A DNA stretch of 40,399 bases from Parasitella parasitica (lineage: Eukaryota; Mucoromycota; Mucoromycetes; Mucorales; Mucoraceae), in contig MU619399.1 of NCBI GenBank assembly GCA_025201805.1, positions 14,202 to 54,600 of the forward strand, written 5' to 3'. A program made the translations under genes and the position numbers. The first letter of the stretch is position 1; each line of letters begins with the position of its first letter. The notes beneath the pieces are model-generated. The model had not been told where the DNA came from. It made no database searches and saw only the letters and a list, made by a program, of their open reading frames with translations. Below are positions 19,267 through 29,029 of this stretch, one piece after another.

Positions 19267-20787
19267 ATGGCTTCACCTTCAAAAAATCAACACCATTCGC
19301 TTGAAGAGCGACCAAGGTAAGGTTGCTACAATAACAATCGCTGATTTTTTTTTAACGCAGCGCAATAGAAAGCGATCCAAAGTGTCAAGGCGAGAAATGG
19401 ATATGCTTAACGGCAGCAGCAGCAGTAATAGAGGTACATTGCAAAAAATACCCCGCGCTCAATCATCCACATACTAACTCCATTAAAGCGCCCAAGTGTC
19501 CTGTCTGTGAGTACCGTATTGACCCTGCATACTGGACAGAGCATTATCAGTATGAGCTGAACAGACTGGCAGAGCCCTCTTCAGAAGCTTACTCGAATCC
19601 GACAAACAAAAAGTAGGTATACTTATCCACTTCCCCACCCCCATCCCCCCCACACTGCCATCCATGCTGAATCCACAATGCAAATATAGCCATGGAAAAC
19701 GAGGCGCAGCTGTGGCAGCCAGAAGACAGTTGGAAGGCAAAGGCAAAAAGAAGGCATCTGTCCATGAAGAGACGTTGGCAAAAATTCAAAAAAATAGATC
19801 CAAACGAAAAGAACGTCTGAGGCAGATTGTCGATTCCAGTTCGCTTGAGGCCACAGCATCCGATGATTCGCATCATGTCGCACTTATGCTACAGCAACAA
19901 GAGAACGGTGCGGCGGATGTGCAGACATGCTTCATCTGCCAGCAGCGATTGTATGGCGACTTGGAAGACATCAATCTGCACATTGACAACTGCCTCTCGC
20001 ATCCTGCGTCCAATTCTGTAGAGGAAAGCGAACAAGAAGACATGGGCGAGACAGAAGAAAATGAAAATACAGAGTCTCGACAATCATCACAGACAACAAC
20101 AACATGGGAAGAGTATGAATGGGCTGGACAAGTGCGAGTCCGAGCGAGCGCCATGATGGAAGGTGGTTACGGAGGCGCTGGTTTTGCCACCACTAGTAAA
20201 ATCGAAGTAGACGACGATGACGACCAAGATTTGGATGTTGAAGATGACGATGCGGCTCAGTTTGGAGCCACACAGTATACCGAAAGAGACATTGTTGTAA
20301 ACATGGATGAAAATAACGAAAACGACTCTGCTTTGCGTGAAATGGTTTCTGGAGGCTCAGTGAGGACACCTACTTTAGAAAGGCAAGTATGCGATAAAAC
20401 AGATGCGCTGCGTATGTATATATGCTGATAAAAACACACAGTGATCAGGAACAAGGGCAGGATTTTGAGGCTACTGTATCCGTCTCCGGCTGGGATCAGC
20501 ATCTAAAGAAAGAAAGCCATTATACCCACTCGACATCATCGCCGTCGAAAAAGCAATCGTCGCTGGTCATTGATTCACTAAAAGCTCGTATCCATGAATT
20601 AGAGAGCGCGTCTAAATCATCGAATTGTCTGATATGCTTGGAAAACTACAAGACCCCCCTTACATCCATCGTCTGCTGGCATGTACACTGTGAGCAATGT
20701 TGGCTTCACACATTGGGAACAAAAAAGCTATGTCCTCAATGCCAAAAAATCACAACACCTGCGGATTTACGACGAATTTATCTTTGA
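19267..20787 (+). CDS. RNF220: RNF220-type RING-finger E3 ubiquitin ligase
   Basis: Probable nuclear ubiquitin ligase. Five exons, 19267-19316, 19369-19433, 19489-19612, 19690-20386 and 20449-20787, give 424 residues. The basic ERPRKRSKVSRREMD precedes a Cys pair in CPVCEYRIDPAYWTEHYQYEL. A second zinc-finger-like module, TCFICQQRLYGDLEDINLHIDNC, lies mid-protein, followed by acidic stretches. The C-terminal RING reads NCLICLENYKTPLTSIVCWHVHCEQCW...KKLCPQC and ends PADLRRIYL, which is how animal RNF220 ends. A helix (VIDSLKARIHELES) precedes the RING. The exon 2 acceptor was set at 19367-19368, because the earlier CAG gives an unrelated frame. The exon 4/5 junction uses GTATGC and TGATCAG; a GC-AG alternative gives the same downstream frame. 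Confidence 0.88.
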
Positions 20788-20803
20788 ACTCATAATGTCT
20801 CGA

Positions 20804-20901
20804 TACTACTACTATTACTACTACTACTACCACTACTACTACCACTACTACTACCACTACTACTACCACTACTACTACCACTACTACTACCACTACTACT
20901 A
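20804..20901. repeat. Trinucleotide (TAC)n array with 12-bp higher order
   Basis: About 98 bp built from TAC units with CAC at every fourth position, giving a repeating CTACTACTACCA. It begins 17 bp past the RNF220-type stop codon, so it lies in that gene's 3' untranslated region. If the RING gene were read through, it would encode Tyr/His, but it is not in frame. Confidence 0.9.
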
Positions 20902-21050
20902 TTAATAAACGACTGTACAAAGAACTACAAAAATTTCATGATGCTGTTTACAGGCTTGAATCATAATACGCTTTTGAGCTGAGCAATCTAATAACTCCCA
21001 TGTCAGGATAATGCCTAAAGCAAATTTATGTATATTTTATTCATTGTTGG

Positions 21051-22890
21051 CTATTCAAATCGAGGTAGCTTTGAAGAAGACTGGATGATTGCAAATGTTA
21101 GTACATTGGCTGTCTCAAGTGAATTAAAGAACCGTACCTGGCTAATTTGTTCATTCGATTTACGCTTCAAGCTGTTATTTACATCTGGCATCTCAGCATC
21201 GCTTTCCACGAGCGCTCCACTCTTGACAGCATCCGCATGACAAGTGGCATGATAAATCTAATATGGTAGAGAGTTAATGATACGCACTCGCATACTAGTG
21301 ACTGGAACATTACCTTGTTATCTACCAAAACTGCATTTTTATACATCCATTCCTCTTCATCGTCATTCCAAAAATCAACAAAGCGCTCGCCGCAGATGGC
21401 ACACGGTTTCCTATTGTCGTCGTCTGGCATGATTACCGTGTACAAGTTGGGGTCTATGGCATCCTCACTGGCAGACTGATTTGACTTTTCAACTGATTTC
21501 TGATTTGCATGTCCCATCCCATCGTGCAAGAACGCAGGAGCCTGCTGACTCATGAGCTCTCCACCTTCTCCACTGATCCACTCGTCGACAGTGACAAACC
21601 AAGAGCGAGACAGACCACGCTTGACTCTTTCTTTCATTTTTCTGTTCTGTCTAAAATGCGAGTCCAAGTGAGCATCCATTTTCGCTTGACCTTTTTCAGT
21701 CTTTGGATATCTGAACCCACACTGTTTACATTGAAGAGGTTGGGCAGAATATAAAAGCTCAACAGCTCCTGGACGAGCAATTTGTAAATCTTTGGAATCC
21801 AACACAAAAGGTCCAAATCGATTAATGGACAAGACTTGAGGCTCATCTGATGGTTTATTAGCAACAACAGGAGGAGAGGGACTAAGATACCCCATTGATG
21901 TCAAGCTCTTTAGCAAGTCAGCCGTGTCCACTTTGGTATTTTTGGCGCTAGTGCTAGTAGCAGTAAGAGGAGAGGGTGGTATGGCTGGACTCAAGACATT
22001 TGCTACTAGAGGTGGCGTAAGTGTTTTGCTGGTTTGAAAGTGCAGTCTAGTATTGACTTGTGTCGGCGAAGGTGCTGAAACGGTAGTAGGCAAGTTGGCT
22101 GGTTTTTGTGAGGGAGAAGCAGAAGCTATTTGGGCGAGATACTGTTCAATGGAACTTGCTTGTGCTGGTGGCAGTGTGGGTAAGATAGCCTTGATCTACA
22201 ATGCGTTACATACGTGCGACAGCTCAAAATTAACCCCAACATGATGCTTACCTGGCCAATGATTTGTGTTACGGGATCGTTTTGCGCTGTATTGCTGGTG
22301 TCGCTACGCATAGGTAGCATGGATTGCAATTGATCGAGAAGGCTAGACGAAGTCAAGGAGGTTGGGGGGTTTTCGGTGGTTATAGTTGAGGTTGTGGGTT
22401 GATGGCCTCTGCTGCGAGGGTCTCTATTAGTTCGCTGTTGCTCCTGTGAGAATGTCAAGTACAGCTTCATGGAATCGAAAATAAGACTTACCTTGCTCAA
22501 AAAGTTTGGGTTCACATGAATGCCAGCAGCAGATGATGGCGAGGGTTTGCTAGAGGGAGGACTAGCAGCAGCAGCAGCAGCAGCAGCAGTACTTTGTTTG
22601 GGAGGATGGGGATATCTTGAAGTAGGAGTCTTTTCGCGGATGTATATGATGGATCTCTCAATGGGCTCAATGATATGCCGAGGAAACACAGGATTACCGC
22701 CAGGCATGCCATTTTTCCAAGTTTGAAGAAGCCTTTCGAAGCTTTTGCGGACAGTGAGATCGGTCAGTGTGTACGCGTCCAAAAAAACATTTACCATATT
22801 TCTCGAGAAATTCGAAATATAGACACCACCAACATTTTTACAAATAGAGTCAATCAGATATAATACAGGAAGTTTCTGTCCAGCAGCATT
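21051..22890 (-). CDS. PCF11: PCF11 cleavage/polyadenylation factor, N-terminus missing
   Basis: Subunit of the pre-mRNA cleavage factor that binds the RNA polymerase II C-terminal tail and helps termination. Visible exons are 22890-22492, 22443-22252, 22195-21314, 21257-21138 and 21080-21051, all in one frame, for 540 residues. The first visible exon opens inside the CID (GQKLPVLYLIDSICKNVGGVY, SFERLLQTWKNG). Low-complexity Ala/Pro/Ser linkers follow, then FGPFVLDSKDLQIARPGAVELLY, zinc finger 1 (CKQCGFRY...H..H), SRSWFVTVDEWI, and zinc finger 2 (CAICGERF...WMYKNAV, completed by YHATCH in the next exon). About 60 N-terminal residues of the CID are missing. They are absent from 22891-23137 and would fall in the N run or beyond. 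Confidence 0.93.
22564..22589. repeat. (AGC)n microsatellite encoding poly-Ala in PCF11
   Basis: About eight CAG/AGC units on the plus strand read as GCT on the coding strand and give an Ala tract in the linker after the CID. It is an in-frame site of likely length variation. Confidence 0.85.
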
Positions 22891-23137
22891 CTACAGGATG
22901 AAAGTGATAAAAAGAGAATTGTGGTTATTACATCAAGTTGCGTCAATTACATTCAATGGTTTTTTTTTATATGGCATTTATATTATTAACAAAAAGAGGT
23001 ATGCAGGGAAGGGATTAGGCATCTAATTTTCACGACCAAGCCATGCTATCCTCTACAGACCATTTTTTTTTTGTTTTTTTTTTGCCAGTTGTAAATCCCT
23101 TCCCTAAACAAATAACCGAAATTTTTTTATCAAAGGA

Positions 23138-23602
23138 NNNNNNNNNNNNNNNNNNNNNNNNNNNNNNNNNNNNNNNNNNNNNNNNNNNNNNNNNNNNNNN
23201 NNNNNNNNNNNNNNNNNNNNNNNNNNNNNNNNNNNNNNNNNNNNNNNNNNNNNNNNNNNNNNNNNNNNNNNNNNNNNNNNNNNNNNNNNNNNNNNNNNNN
23301 NNNNNNNNNNNNNNNNNNNNNNNNNNNNNNNNNNNNNNNNNNNNNNNNNNNNNNNNNNNNNNNNNNNNNNNNNNNNNNNNNNNNNNNNNNNNNNNNNNNN
23401 NNNNNNNNNNNNNNNNNNNNNNNNNNNNNNNNNNNNNNNNNNNNNNNNNNNNNNNNNNNNNNNNNNNNNNNNNNNNNNNNNNNNNNNNNNNNNNNNNNNN
23501 NNNNNNNNNNNNNNNNNNNNNNNNNNNNNNNNNNNNNNNNNNNNNNNNNNNNNNNNNNNNNNNNNNNNNNNNNNNNNNNNNNNNNNNNNNNNNNNNNNNN
23601 NN
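23138..23602. other. Assembly gap (run of N)
   Basis: 465 undetermined bases. The gap probably hides the 5' exon(s) of PCF11. Long frames that appear to cross it are artefacts of undetermined codons. A T-rich stretch precedes it (23063-23083). Confidence 0.98.
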
Positions 23603-23920
23603 CTTCTCTCCAAAATTTTTGTTCAGATAGCTGATGAAAAAAGACGGGTGATCAACAAAGGCTAGGTCTTTGCTATTATTAACAGGCAGAATACAACATG
23701 TTATCTTGATGCACTTACCCTGGAGACTTGAACAATGATACAAAACAAGAGAAAAGAAAGAGAAAAGACGCATTTGAAAAATTTTGTTCCTTTATTGATT
23801 GGCCATGCCATGATGTCACGCAGTTGATCGGATGGTTACTTCTTGGCAGAGTTCAGAACCAACGGTTTTTTCCTTTTTTCCCATTCAATTTCACAATATT
23901 ACTTTGACTGACACATTAAG

Positions 23921-24457
23921 ATGTAGGTAATAGACGAGGCTATACTATAAGAATGCTAACGGCAAAACACTGCTCTCTTTAGGGCTGAACCCTATGACCC
24001 TTATATCCCCAATGCTTCTAGCAAACAAGCTCAAGATCCCTCAAAAATTGAGAGAGTACAAAAGCAAGTCGACGAAGTTGTTGGTATTATGCAGGAAAAC
24101 ATCGACAAAACAATGCAAAGAGGAGAAAGGCTGGATGACCTTAGAGGAAAAACAGGTAAAAAATAAAAAAAAAAGCGATTCTTTGTCTTGGTATAACCCT
24201 GTTTAAACAATCATTCCACAGAGGATTTACAAGCAACTGCAGGCCATTTTAAACGTGGTGCTAATCAAGTCAGAAAGAGAATGTGGTGGAAGGATCTGAA
24301 ATGGAAGATTATCATTGCTGTAACAATTCTGGTTATTCTGGGCGTTATCATTGGTAAGCGATATGTTTGATCTTGGCGCTATTCATGCTAATTTATGCTC
24401 TTCTTTTCTCTCCAAAAAGGGTCTATTGTTGGAACACAGGTAACTTACATGTTGTGA
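23921..24457 (+). CDS. SNC1: Synaptobrevin/VAMP R-SNARE (Snc1-like) with a split start codon
   Basis: Vesicle SNARE for exocytosis and endosomal recycling. Coding parts 23921-23922, 23983-24155, 24222-24353 and 24420-24457 give 114 residues. The first coding exon contributes only AT, and the G arrives after the 60-nt intron GTAGGT...TTTAG, yielding MAEPYDPYIPN. The SNARE motif runs RVQKQVDEVVGIMQENIDKTMQRGERLDDL with the zero-layer Arg in MQRGER, then TEDLQATAGHFKRGANQVRKRMWW. The C-terminal membrane anchor is WKIIIAVTILVILGVIIG. The extreme end is uncertain: reading through gives GTQVTYML, while an optional further intron (24440-24497) gives GTQTHNN. Confidence 0.9.
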
Positions 24458-25486
24458 TAGTTGAATGAGCTGTTGAACCAAGTTGTTTTTCTATAGACGC
24501 ATAACAATTAATTTCGCAATTGTTAAAAAATGTTTGAAAGGATGTATTATATTTAATCAAAGAAACAGGAATGTTGAATTGTATTGTCTGATGGGTAATG
24601 TACAGCTTGCTGGGAGTTTTTTTTTTGTTTGTTAAAGTGGATGATTGTGATGGAAATATCGACATATGCAATTTATCCCTCTCTGATCTTGAGGCTCTAA
24701 ATTAAAATATACAAAAAAAAAAAAACACTTCTCTTATCCGATTACTCTGATCATTAAAGCTTTTTTTCTTTGAAAACTCTGTAATATAACTGGGTTTGTC
24801 AGTTTATGTATTTCTATATCAAATTGCCATGATGCCAGCCCTCTTCCAAATGGTGATCACGAAAGACAGATGTTTTATTTCTGTTCTAGATGACCCATTT
24901 TAAAGTTTTTTTCATCTATATTTGTAAAATTTATTAATCAAATGTTACATCCTAAACCAATTCGGCTAAAAAGTCACTGTCTTGCATTAATAGCACCTTA
25001 AAAGGCAATTGGTGTATTGATTTTGGGCTTGTTAAATTCTCAAAGCTCAACAATTTGGATTTGTCTATAAAACAGATGTTCGATTTTTCGCCACCCGTTT
25101 ATTTTAGGCGAATACATTAGATAGCAACAACAAATTTCTAGGAGCCGTCTAGCGTAATTTTGGACATTTAAATCGGTCAAGGAAGGATGTAAATTGAGAT
25201 ACTGAAAACGCCAAAAATAGGTTTATTCATTGGTAGCAAAATATATATATATATATATTATATATATGTATATAGTCTATAGATGATTGATTTCAGTATT
25301 TTTTGATATACACTTTACCCCAGTTTTTAAAAAGGCATCTATCTCTTGCGTTGGCAATGCTCGCATAACTATAAATATAATAAGCCCAGTGTGTAGATTA
25401 TGTATGGTTTAAAAAGAAAAAAGATTAATCAAGTCATCACCATGTTCAGAATATAAATAGTGAGTTTTTAGATGATGTCTTGTGTA
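24458..25486. other. AT-rich intergenic region
   Basis: Convergent interval between the synaptobrevin and the MDR oxidoreductase. An A-run lies at 24713-24724 and an alternating TA tract at about 25240-25275. No open frame has recognisable content. Both genes' 3' untranslated regions must be here. Confidence 0.5.
25240..25275. repeat. (TA)n microsatellite
   Basis: An alternating AT run with one TT and one GT interruption, able to form a cruciform. It lies downstream of both flanking genes and is unlikely to be functional beyond that. Confidence 0.85.
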
Positions 25487-26648
25487 TTAAAGTTTTGGAG
25501 AACCGTTATTAGCATTGTTGGTTTCAATGACTAATTTTCCAAATTGATCACCGTTGCTCATTGTGGCTATAGCTTGGTCGATAGATTTATTGTTCAAACC
25601 AGTCCAAACGTGAGATACAACAGGCTTGATTTTATAGCGATCAACAAACTGGACCATATCCTTAAATTCCTTCCTGGATCCCATGGTAGATCCCCTCATA
25701 TCAATATTCTTCAGGACATGAGTCATAGAGAATCCTACGCCTTTTGGACTGGCAGTTTGACCATAGTTAGCAATGATGCCACCAGTTTTCATAAGCCTAG
25801 GATAAACATTGTACAATGGTCCACCAGCACCGTCAATGATAGCAGATAGTTGGTTGCTACCCAAGAGTTTTTTTAATCCAGCAATAAAGTTCTCATCCTT
25901 GTAGTTGACACCACCCTTTGCACCCAATTCAATTGCTTTCTTGATCTTTTCAGAGCTTGATGATGTGACGTAAACGTGAGCACCCGCTGCAACTGCAAAC
26001 TGAAGGGCTGCTAATGCAACCCCACCACCGATTCCAGTAACAAGCACATGCTCATCCTTTCTGACCAAAGCTTTTGTAAACAGGGCTCTGATTTTGGGTC
26101 AATTAGTGCTTAAGCCAAAATACACATTAAAGCGGTTACCTGTATGCTGTTAACCCAGCTAACGGCAATGCAGCAGCTTCAGCATTAGAGAGATGTTGAG
26201 GACATGCAATCAATTCATCGTGATCCATGGCGAAAGGCTCGTCTGTCAATGTACCAGCAAATGGCAATAAGCCCAAGATACCAAATGTATTCTCTGGTCC
26301 TCGCTCATCTGAGATCCATCCAGATCCAGGGTTTAAGAGAACGCGTTGACCAACCGGTAACTCCTTTGTTCCGTTTTCAATGATGTATGCGACAGCATCC
26401 GACCCTATAACAGATCCCATTGTAATGCCTGGATACATGCCCTTCAGAATCCACACATCTCTATATAAATGTATTAGTTGATGTGTTATTCAAGTGTTTT
26501 TATCCAACCTATGATTTAAGGCAGCAGCCTGAACCTTTACTAGAGCTTGATTCAAAGCAGGTTTGGTTGACGCAATCTCTTTCAGCTCGAATCCATACTT
26601 GAATTTGGTTTCGGTTGTGGCAGTTTCAGAAAGAATGACAGATACCAT
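25487..26648 (-). CDS. Medium-chain dehydrogenase/reductase (quinone-oxidoreductase-like)
   Basis: NAD(P)H-dependent oxidoreductase of the MDR superfamily; substrate not deducible. Three exons, 26648-26509, 26460-26140 and 26087-25487, give 353 residues. The first intron splits the conserved ALNHRDVWI motif. The catalytic fold shows GMYPGITMGSVIGSDAVAYI and the loop VGQRVLLNPGSGW. The cofactor fold shows VLVTGIGGGVALAALQFAVAAGAHVYVTSSS (Gly-rich loop). The GHE zinc motif of alcohol dehydrogenases is replaced by IGSDA, so it probably lacks catalytic zinc, as in the YogA-like quinone-oxidoreductase branch. A C-terminal GDQFGKLVIE is typical. Ends in SPKL, which is not a clear targeting signal. 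Confidence 0.88.
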
Positions 26649-26839
26649 AGTGCTTTGTGAATGTAAAGAAAAAGGTAATTGTCACTATTATGCTTTGAGC
26701 GACGTTTTCTTTATATCTACGCATACATGGAATTAGTCAGCATTCTGCCGCCATTTTCGCACACTACTGCTCTGTATTTTAATTCCTAGTGCTCCGAAAC
26801 ATTTACCCATCATTCGTTTATTATAAAATCTAATTCTTA

Positions 26840-28442
26840 TCAGGGGGAGGCTGAAGGAGGAGGAGGTGGAGGTGGTGGTAGAGATGAAGCGGAGGGAGGA
26901 GGAGGAGGTGGTGGTGGTGACGGGTTGGAAGACGAACTAGAAGGGAGAGGAGGAGGAGGTGGCAGTGAAGTGTCACTGGCTGATGAAGGCGGGGGAGGCG
27001 TATTTAAACTAGGTTCAGCTGCTACGGCAGCAGTAGGAGGAGCATAACCGTAGTAGCTATAATACGCATTTGCATCATATTGCTGGTAGCCCTGAGCAGT
27101 AGGCTGCTGGCTGTAGTAGCTATTGTAATAGTTATTATACGCTTCATAATCATACCCGGCTGCTGCTGCTGGATCCGATGCGGATGAAGCTGGTGGTTGT
27201 TGCGAATAATTACTATAATGATTGTTATACTGTTTGAAGGTCAAGTTAAAACAAGATTAGAGTTTTCAATAATTAGTATTCTTTTTTGTTTTTTGTTTTG
27301 TTTTTTTTTGCTCCCCTTTGCCCTTCTTAATATAATGACACATGCTAAGCAATGTATACTTACTCCATTATTATATCCGCCACGGCCAGAGCTGTATCCA
27401 CCTCTGCTGTACCCGTATTGATTGGGTGGTCCTCGGTCAGCTTCTGCTTTGACAGTGTCAAGCAAATCTTGCGTCAGCTTGACACCTGCTTCTAATCCCT
27501 CTTCTCTGGCACATCTAGCCCAAATTTTTCCTTTAGTGAATGCCGTCGCAATAGTAAAGTATACATACGAAACATGAATGTGCAACGGTTCATCTGATTC
27601 AACACCGGTGCTAGATTCATAAAATCCAGATCCTTTGCCCTTTAGTTGTACTCTGCAGCCGGTTTCTTGCTGAATGTGCTTGACAAAAGCGCCATTGGGG
27701 CCAACAATCTTGGCACGAAGATTGAAATGAGGTGTTCCGTTCACTTGGACAGGTAATCTCTTTTCGTGAAATTTTCTTTCTGGCCTCTTTATATCAGGTC
27801 TGTCTTCTCTTGGTGGGTAGCCGCTACCTGGAGCAGGTACTTGGGCTGTTTCAATTAATTCTTCAATCTTTGCAATTGCCTTGTCGAGTGATTTTTTATC
27901 GGGTGCAGTGATATGCAAGTAAAGTGGCGGCTCTCTATCTGACGCCAATTGAACATCAGGGTAGTATTTTCCACGCGTAATCACATCTAAGACTTTGTTA
28001 GTTAAATGTGCTTAAAGAGTCCGTTTACAATGCTACCTGCTCCAGTTTCTTGCTGAATCTGCGTCTGAGTGGCTCCTCTTGTCAACATGTATCGGTTTTT
28101 CAGGTCGTTGATTGGAATATCTTTGACAAACTCTCCTGTATGCTCAGCACTGGATTCCGCATCTTCGTGAAGAGGGATGCCTTTTTGAGCCAACATGGCA
28201 TTAATTCTAGCTGCTGCTTCACCTGTGTGCATTGTTTGTTTAAAGAGTGCAACATATGCAAAGCTTGGACTTGTTTTACTTACTAACTGCTTTGCTAGGA
28301 TCAGCCTCAACCTTCATGGTTTTTGAGGAAGGACTAGCATCCCTATGATCGTCTTGATCCCACTTTCTTTTCCTGGTTGTATGTTAAAACGTATTCCAGC
28401 CACACACATGATATTGTCTACTTACTTGGTTGCCTCTGACAT
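26840..28442 (-). CDS. KHDC4: KHDC4/Blom7-type KH-domain RNA-binding protein
   Basis: Probable nuclear splicing-associated protein. Six exons, 28442-28426, 28372-28284, 28222-28037, 27986-27569, 27514-27364 and 27229-26840, give 416 residues. After a short basic start (KKRKWDQDD), EAAARINAMLAQKG leads into the first KH-like unit, INDLKNRYMLTRGATQTQIQ then ADVITRGKYYPD. A second unit has NLRAKIVGPNGAFVKHIQQE with the GPNG loop and a conserved GKGSGF. The C-terminus is Gly/Tyr-rich (SRGGYSSGRGGYNN), then Tyr/Gln-rich, then Pro-rich with runs of 8 Pro, fitting low-complexity assembly and WW/SH3-like partners. Intron 4 (27568-27515) is exactly 54 nt with no stop in frame. Intron 5 is long at 134 bp. 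Confidence 0.88.
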
Positions 28443-29029
28443 GCTCAAAAGTAAAAGAACCAGACTTTGAAAAAAGTTTTTTTATCACCTCTTTATACTC
28501 TGGAAACGATCCCTACCAACACCCAAATTTTCCAGCTGGTTGAATAGGCTCTGTTTATCGTAATTAAATTTCTCACAAAACACCTCGATAGTCTTTAATG
28601 TTGATGACTTTGTTAGCTTTACTACTGTTACATGGCAATGGGATAAACCAAAATGAAATTGGCTGTTAATAATACCCCACACTTTGCTATATAGAAGCAC
28701 TTTAGTTTGATATTGCCGAGCCGCGTACATGTATCTTGTATCGATCTTTTTGAGCAATGTTCCGCAGCATGCCTTCTTACTCTATATTAAGCAATATAGC
28801 ATATAATATAATACTGATGATTCCCGTACAACTTGATAGGTATAGCATATGAAAACGAGAGGCAAAAGATTACAAGCTTGTTCACATGAGAAACGCTCCA
28901 ATTGTTGCAACATACGCATGTGAAAATGATGGATTCAGCCAACGTGACACAGGGGCAGAACTGGTGCGCATCCGTATAAATATAAAGCATGCTGCTTTAA
29001 TTCTTTATCTCTTATACAAGACAAACAAT
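28443..29029. promoter_or_regulatory. Divergent intergenic region, KHDC4-like / acyl-CoA oxidase
   Basis: 587 bp between two start codons, hence both promoters. A minus-strand open frame at 28485-28757 has no early ATG and no family resemblance and is not annotated as a gene. AT-rich elements near 28785-28815 and 28975-28985 could act as TATA sites for the oxidase. No fatty-acid response element could be assigned. Confidence 0.45.

Noticed and set aside
20386-20448. GC-AG intron in the RNF220-type gene (exon ending GAAAG, donor GCAAGT)
   Set aside because: A GT-AG choice three bases later with acceptor TGATCAG gives the same reading frame with canonical ends, so the rarer class is not needed.
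23030-23773. Long open frames on both strands across 23030-23773
   Set aside because: They run through 465 undetermined bases; only their short ends are real sequence and these show no family motif.
28485-28757. 90-codon minus-strand frame upstream of the KHDC4-like gene
   Set aside because: It starts at TTG, lacks a family resemblance and lies in the divergent promoter region.
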